Of a DNA stretch of 44,296 nt, positions 21,828 to 31,269 are shown in pieces. Numbering within the stretch: the first letter of the stretch is position 1; the number at the start of each line of letters is the position of its first letter. The translations under genes and the position numbers were made by a program. Below the pieces are notes generated by a model that was given only the letters and a program-made list of their open reading frames with translations, made no database searches and had not been told where the DNA came from. Source of the DNA: Neelides folsomi (taxonomy: Eukaryota; Arthropoda; Collembola; Neelipleona; Neelidae); the NCBI GenBank assembly GCA_034687125.1, contig JAQGBZ010000470.1, forward strand, positions 1 through 44,296, read 5' to 3'.

Positions 21828-24053
21828 ATGGCTGGTTCACATAAGGACCTGACTCCGGATCAAAAGGCTATCCTTGCTGAGGTAAATCTTATCTGAATAA
21901 ACCAATATTTATTTAAATAAATAAATAATATAAAAAGATATGGATCTTGAGGTATTTATATGTATTTCATATTTTATTGATTTTAGTTTAGGAAAAGAGT
22001 CGCTGATGCAATGGACGCGGTTGAATTAAACAATGATGACATATTGCTTCATTACCTTCTGGGTAATAAAAAATAAATAAAAATAAAGTTCATTTTTATA
22101 ATATATGTAAATTAAATTAAAGTATAAGTTTGGAACACAACTATTAATTAAAGTTACAATTTGAATAATGGTTGAAATTGAAATGAATCACAGTTCTCAT
22201 TTTGAATATTATTTTCAGTCAAAAAGTTCAAGATTGACAAAGCAGAAAAGAAGCTGCGAAAAGTAAATAATAGAAATTTTGATTTCATTTTAAAAGTCTA
22301 AACTTTTGTAAAAATTAAATAACGATCTAATGAAAACTCAAAACTTGGTTTGGGCCAAACTGCAAGTTTTACATTAGAGTATTTTGAACAAAACTTTATT
22401 GGTTAAAATCAGCTTGTAAGCTTAAACTTGCTTTTGATAAAAGTTCATATAAGAAAGTGTTGACAAAGTTTTTATGTTTACGCAGTCGGCTGCATGGAGA
22501 AAAGAACAGAATGAGATGTTGAAAGACTACGTCGCTCCAGAATCTTTGAAGAAATACGTGCCCTATGGACAAACTGGAGTTGATAAAGAAGGAGATCCAG
22601 GTAGAATGATGAAATCGAGATTTCAATATTAAATTACTTTTCCTAAGGATTGGAAGATCCAAAAGATACTTCTATATAAATATTTAGCTATTATGGCCCA
22701 TATATCCCAAATATCTCTCATTGCCATATATGATACGATACAGATATGTAGGATATGTATCTGTATTTGCAATCTTATATCTTATGTATTTAGGTATATT
22801 CTACATCCCGTATTTTTCTAAAGAATCCAATCTTTAGAAAATCGATCGAAATAAATAAGTAAAGCTTAAAACAATTTTTTTAGTTTTCTTGGTTCGAACT
22901 GGATGCATCGACCACAAAGGGATTTGGAAATCGGCAGGGAAAGAAAATATTTACAAGTTTGCTTTTCAAGAGGCAGAGCGGCTTTGGGCTGAATTGAAAG
23001 CCGATTACGTAAAGAGCGGAAGGAAAAACATCGGAGCGTCGATGATCATCGATATGGAAAATTTCCCTATTTCAGCCGCGAAGAAACCAAAATGTGAGAA
23101 TCTTCATTAAATTCAAATTCAAACCAAATAGCTATGAACATATTTCAAACTTAATTAATAATTTAACAACATGTAATTATTATGATTACATTTTAGATAT
23201 CAATTTTGGATTTGAGATGTATGGCCTTGTCCAAGAACATTTACCAACTTCTACATTACCAATTATCAAGAAAATTTACGTCATTAACAGTAATTTCTTT
23301 AATTTTGCAAAAAAAGCCGAGGACTTTTGAACAAAATATCAATTGCCAATTACCTAAGACCTTGCCATTTTAAATATTAAAACTAATTAAAATATTAAAA
23401 CCAATTAATTTTTTATAGATAAACCATTGTACAAGACCGCTATTGACTTGGCCCGATCGATGTCTCCTGAAGAGTCGTTCGAACGAGTTTATATTTTTGG
23501 GGAAAAATGTGCTGAATGGAAGGCAGCGCTTTTGAAAGACATTCCAGCCGACCAACTTCCTCCACATTGGGGAGGAACAAAAGCCGGAAAAGACGAATTT
23601 TGCTCAGATGTTGTAAGAATTCTATTCAATTTGTCCTTAGATAAACAATAGAAAAGTTATTATTAATTCAAATCCAATTTAGTCTGAATATTTTGATTTT
23701 TAAAGAGACTTTAACATTTCCTAACGGTGGAAATATTTAGGCGCCACTTTCGGTTTGGCGATTTTATTCAGAGTGAATGGACTATAAGTATGGAATGGGT
23801 GGAAATGTTATTGTATGTATTCCAAGGCAATTATTTTTCTTAGAAAGCAATTATAATTTCATTGTGAAAGCAATTTTACTTTAACGCGTCAGAGTTGATT
23901 AAATGTTGTGACATAAATGTTTTGATGCTTGAAAGAAAAGCTAATTAAATTTTTCGTTTGTGCGAGATGGGCTATTTTAAGTGATCTATCTTCTTTCAGA
24001 TCTGCCCTGGAGGAACCGTTCCAAAAGAAATGTATTTACCAAAGAAGAAATGA
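21828..24053 (+). CDS. SEC14-like CRAL-TRIO lipid-transfer protein, short form (279 aa)
   Basis: Eight exons: 21828-21881, 21987-22062, 22219-22262, 22486-22600, 22884-23093, 23197-23289, 23419-23612 and 24000-24053. All introns are GT-AG and the joined length is exactly 280 codons with the stop. The order of motifs follows SEC14L2-type proteins: DLTPDQKAILAEFRKRVADA at the N-terminus, LLVKKFKIDKAEKKLRKSAAWRK (CRAL-TRIO N helices, about 40-63), GCIDHKGIWKSAGK, MIIDMENF, YVINNKPLYKTAIDLA, then the PHWGGT block and a C-terminal PGGTVPKEMY. Family members bind and move hydrophobic ligands such as tocopherols, squalene or phosphoinositides in the cytosol. This protein ends just after the lipid-binding domain, so it lacks the GOLD domain found in vertebrate SEC14L2-4. 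The ligand cannot be read from the sequence. Confidence 0.85.
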
Positions 24054-24930
24054 ATTAACAGTTTAATCTATGAAGGATTTTCATAAATTTTCCTTTGTTT
24101 CATTTGTGGTATTATTACGTAACTAGATCTTCTCAGTACATTTAATCTTATGCATAGGTTGATAAATTGCAATTGTAATATTCTAAAGCTTAGGGTTGGG
24201 TTTCATCAAGTATTTACATTATGTAACAGTTTACCTTTTTAGTTAAATTAAATTGTTTTAGAATCAAATGCATGGATTTTTAAACCTGATTTATTACTTC
24301 TATTATGCTTTCATGATTACTCTCTTCTTAAATATTCTCATAATGATATTATTTATCTTTACCTATGTAAAAATGTAAATAATTACAATCTGAAATAAAC
24401 ATTCTATAAAAATGGTGTGATGAGGTCATTGGTTTATTTAGAGTATTATTATCATGAATAAAAACCGATGGTGTTAGAATTGAATCTGCTATTAATTTAA
24501 AGCATTTCAAAATCTGACCAGTTTGATTTATACCGATTTCATATTGCACATACATTTTGTAGTAGAAATAGTATCTTGTTAATAGAGTTTAGAGTTTCAT
24601 TTATTATTTTTCCATCAACCCATGTCCTCAGAGAGGATTCATGGCCTTTGTCTAAATATCTTGTTAATATCACAAATTTTATACAGAACACATTTAAAAG
24701 TAGAATATACCTAGTGGGTCATAAATTTATATTTAAATAAATTATATAAGCTCCTTAATTTATCTTATTGTTAGTTTTGTATAATATTTATCTGCATTAA
24801 AGTGTCTATATTGTTAATGGTATTGTGTATTAAGTATTTATTTGAAAAGGGTCGAAAATAAACTTTGGTTCTAACGAACGGTTTTTTAAAATTAAAATTC
24901 TACATAAAAGGGGTAAGAAGTAAGTCTTAG

Positions 24931-24970
24931 TTAAGTTAAGTTAAGTTAAGTTAAGTTAAGTTAAGTTAAG
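24931..24970. repeat. (TTAAG)8 microsatellite
   Basis: Eight perfect head-to-tail copies of TTAAG. It resembles but is not the TTAGG telomere repeat of arthropods. It stops directly before a perfect inverted repeat. Confidence 0.9.
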
Positions 24971-24975
24971 TAAGT

Positions 24976-25010
24976 CATGCTTTATAAGTAAGTCTTACTT
25001 ATAAAGCATG
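24976..25010. repeat. Perfect 17-bp inverted repeat (palindrome with 1-nt centre)
   Basis: CATGCTTTATAAGTAAG is followed by a single T and then its exact reverse complement. It can form a tight hairpin or cruciform. Similar bases (AAGTAAGTCTTAG) precede the TTAAG array, suggesting that array and palindrome arose together, for example by replication slippage at a hairpin. Confidence 0.9.
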
Positions 25011-25563
25011 TACCTAATATAGGCGAAAATGTTTATTTTTGGTTTATTGTTTTAAAAAGGTCCTTACCTAATTCTTTTTGTGTTGATGGAAATTTTCCAA
25101 CAAAGGTGCACAAAAAATCAAAGAATAAAGAGGAGGGTGATTATAGGTATTAAAAGCTAATTATAAAATAGAATACCTCTGTAAACAATACTCGGAGGAA
25201 AAATATTAATCAAAGCATTGAGAATTTTCACATACTTACATATTGACATTATGAATTTTTATTGCTATTGTAAGCAAATAGAATAAGTATGGTTGAGTTT
25301 TAGACAAAGAAGATTAATATTTATACCTATTTTTGTAATCAGATTAAAAATATTATAAATATATAATACACACATATTGACTCAATTTCTGACAAGTTCT
25401 ATTCATTGATTTGCCACCGCTCCTTCAACTACTTTATATTAACTACTGATACAAATAGACAGCATCCATAAGTTAATTTCAGTTAAAAAATAAAAATTCT
25501 TAAATTGCCTATCAAGTTCATATATTAAATACAAATTGCTAGTTTATTTGAAAGTTTACAAAT

Positions 25564-26943
25564 ATGAGTGGCCAAGAAGACGACGTTGAAACTCCAGCAG
25601 AAGAAAAACAATACAAGTGCAGAGTTTGTGGATATTTGACCAAAGATATATTAAACATCAGAAGCCACAAAAAAACTCATACAGGAAAGACCAAGTGCGA
25701 CATATGTGGATATAGATCCAGGCAAAGAAAAGATTATGAAGATCATATGAGAATTCACACCGGAATCAAACCATTCAAATGCACAATTTGTGACTATGCA
25801 GGCAGACAAAAAGCCCATTTGGAACTTCACATGCAAAATCACCATAAAAACATGCAAAACAAGTGCAAGATCTGCAAATACGAATGCAAACCAGATGAAA
25901 CTTTGCTAAGCCACATGAAAATCCATGCCGGAGAAGAAATGTTCAAATGCACAATGTGCGACTACACGAACCATTTAGAAAGATATGTAAAATCGCACAT
26001 GAAAAGCCACGATGGAGAAAAACATTACTTTTGCGAAGAATGCGATTTTTCATGTGTGCGATTCGACTCCTGGAAATGCCACCAAAGAAAACATACCGGA
26101 ATAAAGCGGCACAATTGCCCTATATGTGAATTTTGCACTGAATCCAAAGGTGAAATAAAATTGCATATGACGACCCATCCTGAATACAAACCATACAAGT
26201 GCAATTTATGCGAATATTCTTGCACAATTGATATTTATTTAAACGCGCACATGAAAATTCATACAAAGGAAAAACCCTTCAAATGCACAGAGTGCAAATT
26301 TTCAGCCAAGCAGAAAGCCCATTTGAACAATCACATGAAACGACACAACAAGCAAAAGAACCAATGCAAAGAATGTGATCTTTTGTGCGAATCTGAAGAA
26401 AGTTTGGAAAACCATATGGAAATTCATAAAAATGAAAAACAATTCAAATGTAAGGAGTGCGATTATTCGGGAAAAATAAAAGCCCATTTGTTATGTCATA
26501 TGAAAAGACACACGAAGGAAAATCCTTACAAGTGCAAGCCTTGCGACGAAACATTCAGAAGTTTTACCAGCTTTCAACGTCACATGAGGATTCACAGAGA
26601 AGAAGAGAAACACAAATGTGAGTCGTGTGAATTTTCTTGCAGTACCAAACTGAATTTGGATAATCATGTACATGTTCACCATGATGAAAGTTCTGACAAT
26701 TGCAAATTATGCGATTTCGTCAGCTCTAACAAAAATGATTTAAAAAAACATTTGAAGATTCACGAAGACAAAGTGGAAAACATATTGGAGTGCAAATATT
26801 GTGACGCTACATTTAAGGACACGGTCCTTTTACAAAGTCACATGAAGGTCCACAGCAGGAAAAAACCATACAAATGCAAAATTTGTCATTATTCGTCAAC
26901 CCTATCGGATGGATTAAGACGTCACATGCGAATCCACAATTGA
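25564..26943 (+). CDS. Intronless 16-finger C2H2 zinc-finger protein (459 aa)
   Basis: One uninterrupted frame from ATG to TGA. After a short acidic head (MSGQEDDVETPAEEK) it consists almost wholly of C2H2 fingers. I count 16, from YKCRVCGY (about residue 17) to YKCKICHYSS with RRHMRIHN at the very end. Many fingers have the C-x2-C-D/E-Y form typical of invertebrate arrays, with His-x3 or x4-His closures, and linkers vary (TGIKP, TKEKP, NKQKN, EDKVENILE). There is no BTB, ZAD or KRAB domain. The product is likely nuclear and nucleic-acid binding; target and partners are unknown. The lack of introns suggests origin by retroposition or an intronless family, and the decayed array about 1 kb downstream is a likely relative. 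Confidence 0.85.
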   Translation: MSGQEDDVETPAEEKQYKCRVCGYLTKDILNIRSHKKTHTGKTKCDICGYRSRQRKDYEDHMRIHTGIKPFKCTICDYAGRQKAHLELHMQNHHKNMQNKCKICKYECKPDETLLSHMKIHAGEEMFKCTMCDYTNHLERYVKSHMKSHDGEKHYFCEECDFSCVRFDSWKCHQRKHTGIKRHNCPICEFCTESKGEIKLHMTTHPEYKPYKCNLCEYSCTIDIYLNAHMKIHTKEKPFKCTECKFSAKQKAHLNNHMKRHNKQKNQCKECDLLCESEESLENHMEIHKNEKQFKCKECDYSGKIKAHLLCHMKRHTKENPYKCKPCDETFRSFTSFQRHMRIHREEEKHKCESCEFSCSTKLNLDNHVHVHHDESSDNCKLCDFVSSNKNDLKKHLKIHEDKVENILECKYCDATFKDTVLLQSHMKVHSRKKPYKCKICHYSSTLSDGLRRHMRIHN

Positions 26944-27996
26944 AGAAAAATCAGAATATGGCAAATATTTTTTATTTGTAATCAAAATCCTGCCTCATGT
27001 ATGTTTTTATTTTTATTACATTACTTTATGTAAATGTATATTCATGTAATTTTTGATTAATCTCTTTAAGCATCTAATATCAAAAATATTCTATCGCTTT
27101 AATTATTTATTAAAATTTATTTAGATTATTGTTGGAGTTAAAACAAACGGGAAAATGGCTGTTAAAAATTGTACACATTATAAGATTTCTGCTATTGTTG
27201 ATTAAAAATAATTAATTTTTCTTTATATTGTTATATATTATGTAATGTAAATAAAATATTTGTAATAATGAAAATAAATGAATACATACATACATACACA
27301 AACACCTTTAAATAAAATTCGGCTAGACAGCTATATAACATTTAGCAGATAACAGATTGTTAGCCATGCATATTATTCATATTAGATATCGAGTTTATTT
27401 CACTTTGCAATGTGAGACTTTAATATAATTTTATAGCCACTACGTGTGATATAGGTTGTTAACAACCCCATGGGTTAATTTTAAAACTATCATTTTAAGA
27501 AGATAGAATCTCGTATCGGGTTAAAGACAAAACAAATTCTTGACCCTTTAGCATTAATTCTAAATAGTATTGGTATATTTGTTAGTCGATACAGAATCAA
27601 ATATTAACAAATACACGTACAATGCATAGAACTTTCTAAATGCATTTTTAGTTAACTTCAATTACATAGAATCGATTTCAAATAGTAGTTGACATACAAA
27701 TGACATAAAAATACAAGTTGCTATACAAAAGACGATTTTAACAACTGAAAACTTTTTATTTCAATGAATTTTCAAAATTACCTCAATTCTGTTCCAAACA
27801 AATAAATTATTTTCATTCAAAATTAGTTCAAATTCTATCGATTCTATTGTTATTTTTTAAAGAATTTTTTCATAGTTACTATTTTTAAGGTGTATGTCAA
27901 CTACTATTTGAAATTGATTGTATAAATAAAATGACAAATTATTATATTCTTTCAGAATAAAGTGTATATTTTGAGTTTCAGTGTAAAAAATTAATA
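26944..27996. other. Spacer between the zinc-finger gene and the decayed finger array
   Basis: AT-rich non-coding sequence. It contains an AATAAA near 27252, a short CATA repeat near 27284-27297, and the inverted-repeat element at 27671-27919. Confidence 0.4.
27671..27919. mobile_element. MITE-like element with 27-bp inverted termini
   Basis: Bases 27671-27697 match the reverse complement of 27893-27919 with a single mismatch, including a perfect 23-bp core that contains CAAATAGTAGTTGACATAC. The 195 bp between are AT-rich and non-coding. A second short inverted pair (ATAGAATCGAT near 27666, ATCGATTCTAT near 27837) is partly nested. The termini differ in sequence from those of the element at 1962-2386, so it is a different family. 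I see no clear target-site duplication. Confidence 0.55.
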
Positions 27997-28782
27997 AATT
28001 TATATTCTCACATGAGAATTCACACAATGGAAAAGCCTTACAACTGCAGTTTTTGTGAGTATTCGTGTAAATACTTTAATGTTTTGGATCATCACACAAG
28101 AATTCACACTGGAGAAAAGCCCTACAACTGTAATTTTTGTGAGTATTCATGCAGACAACATAGTGACTTAAGGAGTCACTTGAGAACTCACACTAACAAA
28201 AAACCAATTAAGTGCAATTTTTGTGAATATTCGTGCAAACAACAAAGTTAGTTAGAGACTCACATCAGAATACATACAAAAGAAATACCATTTAAATGCA
28301 ACATTTACAAATATTCATCTAGACAAAAACATCATATAAATTCTCATATTAAGAAAACTCACAATGGAGAAAAACTATTTAGATGCATTATGTGTGAAAA
28401 ATTATTTAAACCAAAATATCATTTAATACGTCACATTGGAATTCATACAAAAGAAAGACCCAACAAGTGTAAATGGTGTCAAAAGTCATTTGGAGATAAA
28501 AGAAATTTTCAAAGGCATATAAGAATTCACACAGGAGAAAAACCGTACAAATGCAAAATTTGTGAGTATAAATGTGAAGAAAAATCATCTTTAAGAGTTC
28601 ACAAAAGGATTCATACCAAGGATAAACCCTACATATGCATGTTATGTAAACATTCATTTAGCCGAAAGAGTCATTTGGATAACCATGTAAGAACCCACAC
28701 GGGAGAAAAACCTTTAAAATGCAGTATGTGCAGATATGCATGTATCTGCAGTATGTGCAGATACTTTAATAATATATTTTAA
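27997..28782 (+). pseudogene. Decaying C2H2 zinc-finger array
   Basis: A single frame codes about nine fingers with canonical linkers (TGEKPYNC, TGEKPYKC, TGEKPLKC), but it is damaged. The first finger is truncated (only its LYSHMRIH end remains, and the ATG at 28012 falls inside it). A TAG stop at 28249-28251 lies within finger 3. Finger 4 reads FKCNIYKYSS, having lost its second zinc Cys to Tyr. Finger 9 is interrupted by a 27-bp direct duplication (GCAGTATGTGCAGATA at 28721 and 28748). No frameshift is present, so decay is recent. It could also be two small proteins (79 and 130 aa) still expressed. It lies about 1 kb downstream of the 16-finger gene on the same strand. Confidence 0.65.
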
Positions 28783-29123
28783 AATATTTTAAAATACTTT
28801 AAAATATTTTATTAAAGTACGTAACGTAAATTGTAATGGCATAATATGTACGACCATAAAGTACCTTCATTGAAATTTATTTAGCCAAAAGAGGTAATTG
28901 TAATTAATGTATTGTAGGTATTGTAGGTAATATATTCAAATTCTTTCTTTATTAGTTTCAATTAAATAATTTTTACTGTTTAATTTAACAATATGCAGTA
29001 CATTATTAATTTATAAAGTATGGTAATATAACTGGTATCATAATTGTATAAGATATAACAATTGTAATATTGCTATAAATTATAACTTATAATTTTAAAT
29101 TGATATATATTTATTAAATGTTT
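28783..29123. other. Short intergenic AT-rich spacer
   Basis: Begins with a slippage-like run of TTTAAAATA units (about 28770-28815) just after the decayed finger array. It ends with TTTATT at 29110-29115, an AATAAA on the minus strand for the next gene. Nothing else is seen. Confidence 0.4.
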
Positions 29124-30371
29124 TTAATACAATTTGCACGTCCTATAAGTTTTCCCTTCTTCAATTCCACAAACTCCATTGCTCTCACAAGTCATATTGA
29201 ACCACATCAAAGAAGGAAATGTTTGGGTCATTCGGCTAAAAATTTTCCATTCGCAATTTGCTCCAATCTTCAATTCACATTTTTGAAGTCTTGCATTAAA
29301 AATCAAACTCGCCGAATCTGGACATTCGCAAGTTCCTTCAATGCACACAAGTCCAGAATTTTCCTTACACTCCTGCGAATAATATGGCATAATCTTCATC
29401 ATTGAATCCTGTTGAGTTGTTTTCGGAATAGCACAAGCAGTTCCCTGTGTAGGAACGCAATTCCCTTCTTCATCAATTACATATCCCGCCATACACCGAC
29501 AAAAATTACTGACACATTCAGAATTATTCAAACATTTATTTCCCTCCGCACTGCAAGATCCTCCCTCAATTGAATAACATTCATTTCCCATGTTAATAGT
29601 CGAAAGAACATTACCGCACCTGCACTTATTTTCAATGCAAGATAAAGAAGGATTGCATTGGCCTTTCCCCTTACATTGGCTATGCATTGGCAAAGTGCAC
29701 GTAAATTCATCAATGGGTTTTGATCCAGAAGGACAAGTGCAAACGTTTTTAAGACACAAAGCCCCACTTGAACAATAACTGTCCATTGTTGTCCCATTCT
29801 TGCAAGCGGCTCCAATCTTCCTTTGACATTTAATCATTTCTGGGTTATATATAGCGTCCGGGGCCCCACAAGCACAGACTCCATCAACACAGGTCAAACC
29901 AAGACCAAGACAAGGATTCATTGAATTATTTTTACAAACTTCGCCGAATTTAACCGGAGCTTCATAAACTTGCGTGACGTAAATTGATTGGGACATTGGG
30001 CGTGGAGTTGTTGTGTAATTCATCATCATCGGCCGCATTACTGTTGGACTTGAATTGGACGAGTTGAAATTCATTGTTGAATTTGATGGAATTGGATTGT
30101 TGAAAGTTGTCGAATTGATTGGAATTGAAGTGTTAAAAGGAACAAAATTTGTCGGCATTGAGCTGTTGAAATTTGTTGAATTTGATTTGAAAATGGTCGA
30201 GTTTGAATTTATAATACTTTGCATTGTTGAGCCGTTTGCTCCCATTGTTGACGGTCTTTGGCCCATTGTTGAACCGTATGGCGGAGTTGTTCCTATTGTG
30301 GTGGCAAATTCGGTTTGAGAGTTAACTTGGAAAATAAGTCCAAATAATGCTGTTAGAATTCCCATCTTCAT
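29124..30371 (-). CDS. Secreted EB-module-type Cys-rich glycoprotein (415 aa), intronless
   Basis: A single exon with a hydrophobic signal peptide (MKMGILTALFGLIFQVNSQ), so it should be secreted. Residues about 20-140 are rich in Ser, Thr, Asn, Pro and Met with many N-x-S/T sequons in a loose repeat (NSTTFNN, NSTNFNSS, NSTMNFNSS), a mucin-like stretch probably heavily glycosylated. Residues about 145-415 hold at least six Cys-rich repeats of the form C-x-G-x2-C-x5-8-C-V/I-x-G/N-x-C-x-C (for example LTCVDGVCACG, LVCIEGTCEC). This resembles EB modules of nematode and arthropod extracellular proteins. It ends with CKLY and has no membrane anchor. Function is unknown; extracellular matrix, cuticle or immune roles are all possible. 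The absence of introns is unusual for a protein of this kind. Confidence 0.75.
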   Translation of the reverse strand: MKMGILTALFGLIFQVNSQTEFATTIGTTPPYGSTMGQRPSTMGANGSTMQSIINSNSTIFKSNSTNFNSSMPTNFVPFNTSIPINSTTFNNPIPSNSTMNFNSSNSSPTVMRPMMMNYTTTPRPMSQSIYVTQVYEAPVKFGEVCKNNSMNPCLGLGLTCVDGVCACGAPDAIYNPEMIKCQRKIGAACKNGTTMDSYCSSGALCLKNVCTCPSGSKPIDEFTCTLPMHSQCKGKGQCNPSLSCIENKCRCGNVLSTINMGNECYSIEGGSCSAEGNKCLNNSECVSNFCRCMAGYVIDEEGNCVPTQGTACAIPKTTQQDSMMKIMPYYSQECKENSGLVCIEGTCECPDSASLIFNARLQKCELKIGANCEWKIFSRMTQTFPSLMWFNMTCESNGVCGIEEGKTYRTCKLY

Positions 30372-31269
30372 ATTGGGATTTTTGCTATTAAAATTTTGGT
30401 TGTGACAAATAGGAAAAAAGGGAGTGAATTGGACGCTTCCAATTTTTAGGACCGTTTTATAGGAAGAGGAAATTCAATTATTGCTAATGGATTTATTCAT
30501 TCTATGCAGGATGAATTTTTAAGTGGGTTTGGAGTATTTTTTTTATTAAATGTGACATCTCGAAGTATAAACTATAAATGCAATTACACTAATGGTCTTA
30601 TAAGTGTTATATCATAAGTGCCAAGTTTACATTATTGAGGTATAGCATTTCATGAAATATTAAATAATGTTTTATTATATCAATAATAAATAAATAATTC
30701 ATAAAACTTGTAAATTCCAAAGAAGTGGAAAATAAATGTTTGGACTTGTCATTCGATTAATCGACTTTTATTGTAGCAACAATGAAGGTGGACGTGAGAA
30801 TTAAAGTTTAAGGACAAGAGCACTCAAAAATTACAATAATAATTTCAGCTCTCAAGTTTCCAAATTGCATTTGAGCTATTAAGGTTTGTTAATTGATTGA
30901 GTATGGGCTCTATAGGATATGATTATGCATAATACATTTTGTAGAGTATGATGTACTATTGATAAATACGTAAAATGTAAATAACAAATAATATGTATAG
31001 ATATTAGGAATGTATACAATTAATAAAGCAAATGTAAAACATAGGTATTTAAAATACAAATAATGTACATACTTTGTTAAATTATTGTAAATGTATAACT
31101 TCAAAAAAGGAAGTTCCCCTCCATGAAAACTAATGTAATCCAAAAAGGTAATAATTTATTTCTATTTGAATCTTTTTGTAATTTTTTATAGTTTGAAAAA
31201 AAATTTTAAATTGGCTTTTAGATAGAAATTATGTGATAGTCTTATAATCAGTCGAACCCTTTTAAGTTA
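30372..31269. other. Intergenic region between divergent genes
   Basis: Lies between the start of the minus-strand EB-type gene and the start of the plus-strand topoisomerase, so it should carry both promoters. It is AT-rich. I see no clear TATA box at a convincing distance, no ORF and no repeat. Confidence 0.35.

Larger units (their letters stand above)
24054..25563. other. Intergenic region between the CRAL-TRIO and zinc-finger genes
   Basis: AT-rich with no supported gene. The only clear structure is the TTAAG array and adjoining palindrome at 24931-25010, listed separately. Confidence 0.4.

Noticed and set aside
24931..24970. Telomeric repeat
   Set aside because: The unit is TTAAG, not the TTAGG typical of arthropods, and the array is short and internal.
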